Positions 1 through 6,231 of a DNA stretch of 7,105 nucleotides are shown here, in pieces. Origin of the DNA: Rickettsiales bacterium (lineage in GTDB: Bacteria; Pseudomonadota; Alphaproteobacteria; Rickettsiales; 21-14-0-20-44-7); NCBI GenBank assembly GCA_023301015.1, contig JALZVI010000209.1, positions 1 to 7,105 on the forward strand, given 5' to 3'. The first letter of the stretch is position 1. Each line of letters starts with the position of its first letter. The translations under genes and the position numbers were made by a program. The notes beneath the pieces are model-generated. The model searched no databases, was not told where the DNA came from, and saw nothing but the letters and a program-made list of their open reading frames with translations.

Positions 1-2085
1 ATGCATAGATTTACGCAACGCCGAGCCAAGCACGATCGACTTCAGGATAAGATCCTTATAGCGCATTGGCTTGCGGTTGATATCTTCGGCAATCACCTTC
101 TTTGCACCATGCACATCGCGCGCATCCAAAGTTGCACGCCAAACTGTGCGCTCAATGCGTGATGCAGCGAACATAGAATCTGCCATAATCTGATCAATCT
201 TGCGCGCAATTTCAGCACGCCTAACCTTACCCACCTTCTCCTTACTCCGCAGGTCAACTGGGGGATATATAAAGATGCGGATTTTTGGGAACATTCTGCG
301 ACGAACTTTCCCGCCAAGAAGTGAGAAATATGTATATTGCGTGCCATCAATACGTAGCGGCAAAATTTTGGCCTTTGCATTTGTCGCCACCACCCCTGGC
401 ACCTCATAAATTTTCATCAGGCTGCCCGTCACCGTCATGCGTCCCTCAGGGAAAAACACCACCTTATTCCCCTTCGCCACATGCTCGGTTAGCGCCTTCG
501 TGGACATAGGGTTTGTTGGGTCAACGCGATAAATTCTGAATAGGAAAAGAACCGCGCGAATATACCATCTTTCTGTAATCAGCGCGTTCACCGCAAAGCT
601 CACTTCTTGTGGCAAAAGGGCGGTGAGCAAAATCAGATCAAGCACTGATTGATGGTTCGACATAATCACCATTTTGCGTCCAGCTTTATGGAAATTATCC
701 ATCCCGTGCACTTCCATGCGGAACAGTTTTTTCAGCACCCACGCCACAACAGACATCAGCGTTTGATGCGGCAAAAGTAGAAGTATAAACACAGCCACGG
801 CCAAATTGACAACGGCCAAAATCACGAACACGCCAGTGATCCCCAAGCCCAGCGAAAGCAGGAACACAATTGTCACTTGCGCAACCACCATGAAAATTGC
901 ATTTATCAAATTATCCGTCGCCATCACGCGTGAACGGCGCTTTGGGTCGGCTTTGAATTGAATAATCGCCTTCAGCGGCACCGCATACATTCCTGCGCAA
1001 AACGCGATTGCGAACATTGAAAACGCAATCACCCAAGCATGAATACTCGAGAAAAATTCAGAAACCGTGCTTAAATCTTCTTTGTAGACACCTGAATAAA
1101 TATTTGATTCGGTCACAAGCAAAAGCGTGAAAAACGAAACACCAACAAGGGCTATTGGCGCAAGCTTGGCAGAGATTTCATCCTTCAAAATTGCCGCAGC
1201 AGAGATTGAACCAGCCGCCACTGCAATTGAGAAAATGATGAGAAAAATTGTGAACACATCAGCATTGGCTTGCAAAACTTGGCTTGTAAAATTCGGCATT
1301 TGCGACAAGAAAACAGAGCCAATCAGCCAAAACCATGAAGTCCCAAGAATTGTATAAAACAAAACTCTGTTCTTCGTAATTTCCGAAATCAACGACCATG
1401 AGCTTGCCAGAAGATTGCGCTGAATCACCAGCTTCGGGCGCGCAGCCTTGGCTTCTGGCACGTTATGCGCCGCCACAATCCCGATAACAGAAGCACCAAT
1501 CAGAAACAAAGCAAGAGGCAAAATTGTGCTTAGCTGGTTCACCTCAATCCCGCCACCGAGCTGAGATCCAATGACACTACCAAGCAAAATGGCCACAAAG
1601 CCACCGCCCTCAATCAGCCCATTTCCCGCAACCAACTCACCTTGCTTCAGATGCTCGGGAAGCAGACTATATTTCACAGGGCTAAAGAATGTGGATTGCG
1701 TGCCGATTAGGAAAATTAGCGCTAACAGCAGATAAATATCGCCAAGCCAAAACGCATAAACCACGCAAATTGCGATCACTAGCTCGAAATATTTCGTGTA
1801 GCGGACAATTTGCGAGCGTTCGAACTTGTCAGCAATTTGGCCAGCGAGCGATGAGAATAAAATATATGGCAAAATGAGCAATGCCGAGGCAATTGTCACC
1901 ATCACAGGCGCAGAAATCCCTAGCAACGGGCTGTTTGCGAATTTGAAGGAGATGATAACCACCAACGCATTGCGGAACAAATTATCATTAAACGCGCCGA
2001 AGAACTGCGTAAGGAAAAGCGGCAAAAAGCGCTTCTTTGTTATAATATTAAAATGCGATTTATGCTCTATTTGCTTGTCTGTCAT
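1..2085 (-). CDS. aas: Aas-like LplT transporter / PlsC acyltransferase fusion, 3' end outside window
   Basis: The minus strand is open from an ATG at 2085 to the window edge (695 codons, no stop), so the gene is partial. An in-frame TAG at 2095-2097 makes this ATG the first possible start. Residues about 18-440 are a hydrophobic MFS-type transporter with some ten or more membrane segments, opening with FGAFNDNLFRNAL, as in LplT-type lysophospholipid transporters. Residues about 455-630 are a PlsC-type acyltransferase: catalytic HX4D is H478-D483 (NHQSVLD), and the substrate-binding motif FPEGR is at 545-549, followed by TGSLMKIYEVPG, close to E. coli Aas. Residues about 645-692 (ERTVWRATL, AKKVIAEDIN, YKDLILKSIVLGSAL) match the Aas linker into its AMP-binding acyl-ACP synthetase domain, so that domain probably follows off-window. 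Such proteins are known to take up lysophospholipid and re-acylate it at the inner membrane. The family is firm; the third domain and exact substrate are inferred. Confidence 0.9.
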   Translation of the reverse strand, partial: MTDKQIEHKSHFNIITKKRFLPLFLTQFFGAFNDNLFRNALVVIISFKFANSPLLGISAPVMVTIASALLILPYILFSSLAGQIADKFERSQIVRYTKYFELVIAICVVYAFWLGDIYLLLALIFLIGTQSTFFSPVKYSLLPEHLKQGELVAGNGLIEGGGFVAILLGSVIGSQLGGGIEVNQLSTILPLALFLIGASVIGIVAAHNVPEAKAARPKLVIQRNLLASSWSLISEITKNRVLFYTILGTSWFWLIGSVFLSQMPNFTSQVLQANADVFTIFLIIFSIAVAAGSISAAAILKDEISAKLAPIALVGVSFFTLLLVTESNIYSGVYKEDLSTVSEFFSSIHAWVIAFSMFAIAFCAGMYAVPLKAIIQFKADPKRRSRVMATDNLINAIFMVVAQVTIVFLLSLGLGITGVFVILAVVNLAVAVFILLLLPHQTLMSVVAWVLKKLFRMEVHGMDNFHKAGRKMVIMSNHQSVLDLILLTALLPQEVSFAVNALITERWYIRAVLFLFRIYRVDPTNPMSTKALTEHVAKGNKVVFFPEGRMTVTGSLMKIYEVPGVVATNAKAKILPLRIDGTQYTYFSLLGGKVRRRMFPKIRIFIYPPVDLRSKEKVGKVRRAEIARKIDQIMADSMFAASRIERTVWRATLDARDVHGAKKVIAEDINRKPMRYKDLILKSIVLGSALRKSMH

Positions 2086-2091
2086 TGTGAT

Positions 2092-2119
2092 ATACTACAA
2101 TTTCGCCCCATATTCGCAA
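2092..2119 (-). promoter_or_regulatory. Possible sigma-70 promoter of the acyltransferase gene
   Basis: On the minus strand TTGCGA (2114-2119) and TAGTAT (2092-2097) are separated by 16 bp. Both boxes match the consensus only partly. A start about 7 bp past the -10 box would fall on or beside the ATG at 2085, giving a leaderless message. That would fit the lack of a clear Shine-Dalgarno sequence just upstream of this ATG. This is weak evidence from motif matching alone. Confidence 0.3.
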
Positions 2120-2138
2120 TTAAATTGAGAGTTTGAGG

Positions 2139-2166
2139 TTGAAATTTAGTGATTTTTTATTACATA
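2139..2166 (+). promoter_or_regulatory. Possible grpE promoter
   Basis: TTGAAA (2139-2144) is followed after 16 bp by TACATA (2161-2166). The -35 box is good for sigma-70 and its TTGAA core is also shared with heat-shock (RpoH) promoters, but the -10 box is poor for either. The start would lie near 2173, giving a leader of under 20 nt that still contains the grpE ribosome binding site. No CIRCE-type inverted repeat is visible in the 105-bp gap. Confidence 0.3.
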
Positions 2167-2180
2167 AAGGCAGCAAATCA

Positions 2181-2186
2181 AGGGGA
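2181..2186 (+). promoter_or_regulatory. Ribosome binding site that sets the grpE start
   Basis: AGGGGA lies about 5 nt before the ATG at 2191. It favours this start over the in-frame GTG at 2149, which has no comparable site and would add 14 residues not typical of GrpE. Confidence 0.75.
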
Positions 2187-2190
2187 ACTA

Positions 2191-2793
2191 ATGGCAGAAG
2201 AAGCAGAAAACATTGAAAACGAAGAATTTGAAGAGACTAATTTGAGCGGCGACGAGATTGCTGAGGAAGTGCTAAAACAAGCAGAATCCGCAGTTGGCAA
2301 CGACGCAAAAGTTGAGGAGCTGGAAGCCAAATTGGCGAGCATGCAAGATGCACTTTTGCGTTCCGCAGCGGACCTAGACAACACTCGCAAGCGCTCGGAA
2401 AAAGAACTGCAAGACGTTGGAAAATATGCAATTTCGTCATTCGCGAAAGACATGGTGAATGTTCTGGAAAACTTGGAGCGTACAATTTCAGCGATTCCAG
2501 ATGAGGAAAAGGACAGCCCGCTATTCAAAGGCGTGGAGCTTACACAAAAAGAGCTAGCGAATTCGCTTGAACGTCGTGATATTAAGCAGATTGCACCAAA
2601 AACTGGCGACAAGTTCGACCATAATTTGCATCAAGCAATGAGCCAAGTGGCCGAGCCTAGCGTTGAAGCAGGTTGTATTGTTAGCTCGATGCAAACAGGT
2701 TATATCATCCATGACCGCCTCTTACGCCCAGCGATGGTGGTTGTGAGCAAAGGTGTTGATGCCGCGAAACATGAAGTTGACACATCAGCTTGA
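2191..2793 (+). CDS. grpE: GrpE, nucleotide exchange factor for DnaK
   Basis: The 200-residue product has the normal length and layout of GrpE. It has a very acidic, probably disordered N terminus (1-35). A long charged helix with coiled-coil character (about 38-100) is the dimerisation region. The C-terminal beta domain carries the family signature: FDHNLHQAM at 142-150, then GYIIHDRLLRPAMVVVSK at 170-187. GrpE is a cytoplasmic dimer that opens the DnaK nucleotide pocket to release ADP, so setting the pace of the DnaK-DnaJ folding cycle, and it acts as a thermosensor. The gene is divergent from the acyltransferase gene. Neither hrcA nor dnaK/dnaJ is beside it in this window, although hrcA-grpE pairing is common in related bacteria. 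The identification is secure. Confidence 0.97.
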   Translation: MAEEAENIENEEFEETNLSGDEIAEEVLKQAESAVGNDAKVEELEAKLASMQDALLRSAADLDNTRKRSEKELQDVGKYAISSFAKDMVNVLENLERTISAIPDEEKDSPLFKGVELTQKELANSLERRDIKQIAPKTGDKFDHNLHQAMSQVAEPSVEAGCIVSSMQTGYIIHDRLLRPAMVVVSKGVDAAKHEVDTSA

Positions 2794-2805
2794 TGTAAGC
2801 ATAAT
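2777..2805 (+). promoter_or_regulatory. Near-consensus sigma-70 promoter for xre-gshB-gshA
   Basis: TTGACA (2777-2782) is a perfect -35 box. After exactly 17 bp comes CATAAT (2800-2805), five of six bases of the -10 consensus. The -35 box lies in the last codons of grpE and the -10 just past its stop codon. Transcription should begin near 2812, leaving a leader of about 40 nt before the ATG at 2854. A second copy of CATAAT at 2811-2816, one helical turn downstream, could be a repeated operator half or chance. No terminator hairpin separates grpE from this promoter, so read-through from grpE is also possible. Confidence 0.6.
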
Positions 2806-2853
2806 GTTTTCATAATCGCGTAGGTAGAAAAAACTGTGTGATTAGTAGGGTTT

Positions 2854-3405
2854 ATGAAAAATAATATTAAAAATTTGCGCAAAAAACATGGCTTGACCAT
2901 GGCGAAGCTTGCTGAGGAAATTGGCACTTCGCAACAGCAGGTTGACCGCTTGGAAAAAGGCAAGCGCAAGCTTTCGGCCGAGTGGATTGACGTGCTTTGC
3001 AAGGCGCTAAAATGCAAACCGGGGGAGCTTGTTGAGTTCTCGGTTGATTCAGAGCCTAACAGCAAAAAATCGACGGCAGCAGCAATTGTAATTGGCGCGA
3101 TTGAAACGCAGTTCGGCAATTCATTGCGTGAATTTGATGCTGATGAAAAATATGAAATTCGCTTTAAGCCAGCGGCAAAAGATATTGGCAAAGAATTCTT
3201 CGCAGCCATCGTTGAAGGCGGGAATTATTTGAGCTACCCAGACGGAACGGAGCTGATTTTTACTAAGGAGTCGGAAGAAAAATTGACTGGCGGAATGCAA
3301 GAAAGCGCGGCCGATTTCGCAGGTGGAAAAACTGGCGAGCACAAGTTCAAACTTCACAGCTCTTTGCTAACAGGCCAAGTCGTGAAAAGCATCCGAGTTG
3401 AGTAG
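2854..3405 (+). CDS. Xre-family HTH protein with unrecognised C-terminal domain
   Basis: The product has 183 residues. Residues 1-60 are a Cro/C1-type helix-turn-helix: IKNLRKKHGLTMAKLAEEIG, then TSQQQVDRLEKGKRKLS as the turn and recognition helix, then WIDVLCKALKCKPGELV. This part should bind DNA, probably as a dimer. Residues about 70-183 are not recognised. They are soluble, start with a short alanine/isoleucine-rich helix (TAAAIVIGAIE), and contain FKPAAKDIGKEFFAAIVEGG, YPDGTELIF and a C-terminal strand-like segment, FKLHSSLLTGQVVKSIRVE. There is no LexA/CI-type Ser-Lys protease motif that I can see. TAGGG lies 3 nt before the ATG, closer than usual. The gene follows a strong promoter and ends 1 bp before gshB, so co-transcription with the glutathione genes is very likely. 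A role as their regulator is inference. Confidence 0.85.
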   Translation: MKNNIKNLRKKHGLTMAKLAEEIGTSQQQVDRLEKGKRKLSAEWIDVLCKALKCKPGELVEFSVDSEPNSKKSTAAAIVIGAIETQFGNSLREFDADEKYEIRFKPAAKDIGKEFFAAIVEGGNYLSYPDGTELIFTKESEEKLTGGMQESAADFAGGKTGEHKFKLHSSLLTGQVVKSIRVE

Positions 3406-3406
3406 C

Positions 3407-4330
3407 ATGAAAAAACTTCGTATATTAATGATTGGTCAGAAGCTGGGGTTTGACGACTCAGAATGCAGTACGTTTATGATTGACGAGGCTGTGCAGCGCG
3501 GGCATATGGTGATGGAGTGTGAGCAAGGCTTTGTGAGCTTACTTGATGGTGAAATTATATGCACGGCAAGTGAATATTTTGGCGCTGAGAAGGAAAATTC
3601 AGAGCTGCAAAAATTCACGATAAAAACTGATTTTGACATAGTTTTATTCCGCCAAAACCCACCTGTGAATATGACGTATTTAACTACGCTATATCTGCTG
3701 CAAATGATTGAAAATGACGTGATGATCTTGAACAAGCCTAGCGCGGTGATTCGTTATGCAGAGAAGATTTTGCCACATTATTTTGAAAGGTTCTCACCGC
3801 CTACCCTAATCTCAAAAAACCGCGCAGAAATTTTGGAGTTTGTGGCTAAGCATAATGGCGCAGTTGCAAAACCGCTCTATTTATTTGGTGGGAATGGAGT
3901 TGTGAAACTTGCTGTTGGGGATGAAGACAAATTGGATGAATTGCTCTCCAATAGCTCAGAACCGCTAGTGTACCAAAAATTCCTTCCTGAAGTTACTCAA
4001 GGCGACAAGCGCTTTGTGTTTGTGAACTCAAAATTCATTGGTGCAGTGAACCGAGTCCCGCCAGAAGGTGAGTTTATTGCGAACTTATGCCACGGCGGCA
4101 GCGCACATGCATATGAGCCGAATGAATATCAGCGCACAGAGATTATCCCAAAAACAGAACAGTTTTTGTCTGAAAATGATATATCATTTTGTGGAATTGA
4201 TGTTATTGGTGACTATGTTAATGAAATGAATGTTACATCGCCACTGACATTTCCGCCACTTTTTGAAGTGTATGGAATCAATGCAGCGGAAGAATTTTGG
4301 AGCGAAATTGAAGCTAGACTTACCAACTGA
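3407..4330 (+). CDS. gshB: Glutathione synthetase (ATP-grasp), divergent
   Basis: This 307-residue protein aligns by eye along its length with prokaryotic GshB, which joins gamma-glutamylcysteine to glycine using ATP in the cytoplasm. Recognisable in order are: an N-terminal Rossmann-like segment; FRQNPPVNMTYL (81-92); NKPSAVIRYAEKI (109-121); the glycine-rich nucleotide loop KPLYLFGGNGV (155-165); YQKFLPEVTQGDKR (189-202); NLCHGG (226-231); and FCGIDVIGDYVNEMNVTSP (261-279) with the metal-binding E273 and N275. It departs from usual forms: KPLDGMGG is here KPLYLFGG, the RGNLAAGG segment is IANLCHGG, and the IREI after NVTSP is missing. The ATG at 3407 starts 1 bp after the xre stop with only a weak ribosome binding site, which suggests translational coupling. 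A TTG at 3398 is possible but less likely. The family is firm; the exact acceptor amino acid is inferred. Confidence 0.9.
   Translation: MKKLRILMIGQKLGFDDSECSTFMIDEAVQRGHMVMECEQGFVSLLDGEIICTASEYFGAEKENSELQKFTIKTDFDIVLFRQNPPVNMTYLTTLYLLQMIENDVMILNKPSAVIRYAEKILPHYFERFSPPTLISKNRAEILEFVAKHNGAVAKPLYLFGGNGVVKLAVGDEDKLDELLSNSSEPLVYQKFLPEVTQGDKRFVFVNSKFIGAVNRVPPEGEFIANLCHGGSAHAYEPNEYQRTEIIPKTEQFLSENDISFCGIDVIGDYVNEMNVTSPLTFPPLFEVYGINAAEEFWSEIEARLTN
4299..4302 (+). promoter_or_regulatory. Ribosome binding site used to choose the gshA start
   Basis: GGAG lies 5 nt before a TTG codon at 4308, inside the end of gshB. It is better spaced than what precedes the other in-frame starts (TTG 4263, ATG 4272, ATG 4281), so 4308 was preferred. 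The choice is moderate, since ATG 4281 also has GGAA close upstream. Confidence 0.45.
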
Positions 4331-5426
4331 ATTTTCTGCGGAGAAATATAGCTATAACAAACCTCATCTCTTCACATCCGTGGATGTTCGTGATGCAGGC
4401 TTTAAAATTGCGCCTGTGGATACGAATATATTCCCCGCGGGCTGGCATTTGCTCTCGGAAGATGGGGAGCGCAAGGCTAGCGTGATTATGGCGGCATACC
4501 TCAAAGACAAGCTGGCATTTTGTGAGAAAGTTGGAATTGTCTGCGAGAATTTTTCGCGCAATGAGCACTATTGGAAGAATGTGGCTGCGCTGCGTGATAT
4601 CATCGCAAATGCTGGTAAAGATGTTGTGCTGGGAGTGACCGATGCGGAAGTTGCTGAAGCGCAGCCGATTGAAGGGCTGGTGCATATACATAAGAAGAAA
4701 GGCTTGCTGTTTTTTGGCCGTTCGCGCCCATGCATCGTAGTTTCCAACCGAGATTTCGCCAGCGGTGCACCTGAAGAGCTGGTAGACATTAAGCAACCCG
4801 TCTTTCCACCAGTCTCAATGGGCTGGTATCGTCGTCGCAAATCGGCTCATTTCACGGCCTATGACGAAGTTGCTGGAAAATTTGCAGAAGAAAATGACAT
4901 TGACCCATGGCTAATCTCCGCCTATCACGCAAATTGCGGCGAGGTGAACTTTAAGGCCAAAGAGGGGTTGGGTTGCGTTGCGAAAGATGTGGACAGAATC
5001 ATCGCCCAAATTGCCACTAAATATGAGGAATATGGCATTGAACAAGAACCATTTGTGTTCATCAAAGCCGATTCTGGCAGCTTCGGCATGGGAATAATGA
5101 CAGCGCGCTCAGGAGCAGAGGTGCTGGAAGTGAACAAGAAATTGCGCAAAAAAATGACAGCCACCAAAGATGGCATCGCAGTTGGGCAGGTGATTATTCA
5201 AGAAGGCGTGCCAACAGCACAGAACTTCAACGGCAACACCGCAGAATCAATGGTCTATATGATCGCAGGAGAGCCTGTAGACAGCTTCTTGCGGGTGAAT
5301 GATGACAAGTCTGCTCTCGAGAATTTAAACAGCTCTGGCATGCGCTTTGAGGCCAATCCTGACAAATCCTCTGCCGTAGAAACCATCGCCCGCCTCGCCG
5401 CCATTGCCGCTGCGAACGAGAAATAG
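4308..5426 (+). CDS. gshA: Glutamate-cysteine ligase, A. ferrooxidans type
   Basis: The product (372 residues from TTG 4308) belongs to the glutamate-cysteine ligase family first defined in Acidithiobacillus ferrooxidans and common in betaproteobacteria (Pfam GshA, PF08886), not to the E. coli or plant-like families. It catalyses the first, ATP-dependent step of glutathione synthesis, forming gamma-glutamylcysteine. Hallmarks are SVDVRDAGFKIAPVDTN (24-40) followed by IFPAGW, ENFSRNEHYW (80-89), FPPVSMGWYRRRKSAHF (166-182), CGEVNF (210-215), the ATP-grasp-like loop KADSGSFGMGIM (253-264), KKLRKKM (277-283), VIIQEG (295-300) and ENLNSSGMRF (338-347). The protein is somewhat shorter than the 400-odd residues I recall for relatives. 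The reading frame overlaps gshB by 23 bp, or up to 68 bp with earlier starts at 4263, 4272 or 4281. The overlap implies coupled translation of the two enzymes of one pathway. No clear terminator follows. Confidence 0.92.
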   Translation: MKLDLPTEFSAEKYSYNKPHLFTSVDVRDAGFKIAPVDTNIFPAGWHLLSEDGERKASVIMAAYLKDKLAFCEKVGIVCENFSRNEHYWKNVAALRDIIANAGKDVVLGVTDAEVAEAQPIEGLVHIHKKKGLLFFGRSRPCIVVSNRDFASGAPEELVDIKQPVFPPVSMGWYRRRKSAHFTAYDEVAGKFAEENDIDPWLISAYHANCGEVNFKAKEGLGCVAKDVDRIIAQIATKYEEYGIEQEPFVFIKADSGSFGMGIMTARSGAEVLEVNKKLRKKMTATKDGIAVGQVIIQEGVPTAQNFNGNTAESMVYMIAGEPVDSFLRVNDDKSALENLNSSGMRFEANPDKSSAVETIARLAAIAAANEK

Positions 5427-5444
5427 GGCGCATTCCAGCAAAGT

Positions 5445-5460
5445 TGGCACGGCTTATGCT
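5445..5460 (+). promoter_or_regulatory. Sigma-54 (-24/-12) promoter of flgF
   Basis: TGGCACG at 5445-5451 is a perfect -24 element. After GCTT comes ATGCT at 5456-5460, one base off the TTGCW -12 element. The invariant GG (5446-5447) and GC (5458-5459) have the required 10 bp between them. Transcription should start near 5471, 25 nt before the flgF ATG. Sigma-54 control of rod, hook and ring genes is known from Caulobacter (class III genes, activated by FlbD), which agrees with the genes downstream. No activator site could be assigned. Confidence 0.8.
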
Positions 5461-5465
5461 TCTAT

Positions 5466-5486
5466 CCAAGCAATAACATAGCTTGG
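5466..5486. repeat. Perfect 6-bp inverted repeat across the flgF start region
   Basis: CCAAGC (5466-5471) and GCTTGG (5481-5486) are exact inverted copies around 9 bp. The right arm runs into the flgF ribosome binding site (GGGGAAG, 5485-5491). The left arm straddles the predicted sigma-54 transcription start. It may be a DNA-level binding site or, if transcripts start further upstream, a hairpin touching the ribosome binding site. Confidence 0.5.
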
Positions 5487-5495
5487 GGAAGCAAA

Positions 5496-6218
5496 ATGAA
5501 TAATGCAATTTATGTAGCCTTATCAAGGCAGACAGGAGTTGGCCGACAACTAAGTGTTGTTGCTAACAACCTCGCAAACTCTAACACCGTTGGATACCAT
5601 GGCGATCAACTATTGTTCAAAAGCCATTTAGTACCTGACGCAGGTGGTCGCGATACTGCCTATGTAGAAGACGTTGCCACAATCCGTAACACATCACAAG
5701 GACGCTTAGAATATACGGGTAGCCCTCTTGATCTAGCAATCAACGGCCCTGGCTATTTCGCCATCACAGGCCCAGTTGGAAATGCATATACACGTGCTGG
5801 AAACTTTGTTTTAGACAATGAAGGCTCGCTTACAACAATGGATGGTTACAAAGTTCAAGATGACGGCGGTGCACAAATTGACTTCCAAGAAGATGACCGC
5901 GAGATTGTGATTTTTGGTGACGGACGTATTGAAGTTGACGGCGAAGAAAGAAGTCAGCTTGGCTTTTATCAATTCGAAGATGAGCAACAAATCAAGCGTA
6001 TTGGCGACAACCTATATACAGCACTAGAAGCGCCTGCACCTAATGAAGGCGAAGGTAGAATTGCGCAAGGAATGGTTGAAAAATCAAACGTAACTCCAGT
6101 TACAGAAATTACGAATTTGATAGAATTGCAGCGTGCATACACAGGAAATGCAAAGTTCATCTCAGATATGTATGAGCTACAAGAAGATGCAATTAGGAAG
6201 CTATCTCAACAAGCATAG
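5496..6218 (+). CDS. flgF: FlgF, flagellar basal-body proximal rod protein
   Basis: The 240-residue product is a rod/hook-family protein of normal FlgF length. The N-terminal helix (1-35) carries the rod motif VVANNLANSNTVGY. The middle has LDLAINGPGYFAI (78-90), AYTRAGNFVLDNEGSL (97-112) and TMDGYKVQ. The C terminus has GMVEKSNVTPVTEITNLIEL (192-211) and QRAYTGNAKF, which form the coiled coil packing against the N-terminal helix. The short N-terminal region and the order in front of flgG favour FlgF over FlgG or FlgE. It is exported by the flagellar type III apparatus, without a cleaved signal peptide, and builds the proximal rod in the periplasm. The ATG at 5496 has a strong GGGGAAG ribosome binding site and follows a sigma-54 promoter. 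Confidence 0.95.
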   Translation: MNNAIYVALSRQTGVGRQLSVVANNLANSNTVGYHGDQLLFKSHLVPDAGGRDTAYVEDVATIRNTSQGRLEYTGSPLDLAINGPGYFAITGPVGNAYTRAGNFVLDNEGSLTTMDGYKVQDDGGAQIDFQEDDREIVIFGDGRIEVDGEERSQLGFYQFEDEQQIKRIGDNLYTALEAPAPNEGEGRIAQGMVEKSNVTPVTEITNLIELQRAYTGNAKFISDMYELQEDAIRKLSQQA

Positions 6219-6231
6219 CAAATGAATAAGA

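Noticed and set aside
1127..2128. Several plus-strand open frames of 60-100 codons (for example 1127-1357, 1689-1877, 1826-2128)
   Set aside because: They lie antisense inside the long minus-strand transporter/acyltransferase gene, which has full domain support, and they show no recognisable protein features.
2149..2190. An earlier GTG start for grpE at 2149
   Set aside because: It has no ribosome binding site and would add a hydrophobic stretch before the usual acidic N terminus. The ATG at 2191 has AGGGGA at good spacing.
2086..2190. A CIRCE element or clear heat-shock promoter before grpE
   Set aside because: No TTAGCACTC-type inverted repeat is present, and the TTGAAA...TACATA pair fits the heat-shock consensus only loosely.
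2178..2612. Minus-strand open frame of 144 codons opposite grpE
   Set aside because: It is a serine-rich mirror of the acidic GrpE coding sequence with no family resemblance. Such shadows are common opposite GAA/GAG-rich genes.
2794..2853. A rho-independent terminator after grpE
   Set aside because: There is no GC-rich stem followed by a T-run; the stretch is AT-rich and better explained as promoter and leader.
3398..3406. TTG start for gshB at 3398 overlapping the xre stop
   Set aside because: It would add only three residues with no better ribosome binding site. The ATG at 3407 gives MKKLRILMIG, a normal GshB opening.
4320..5176. Minus-strand frames opposite gshA (4320-4796, 4568-4840, 4925-5176)
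   Set aside because: They are antisense to a gene with strong family motifs along its length and have no recognisable features of their own.
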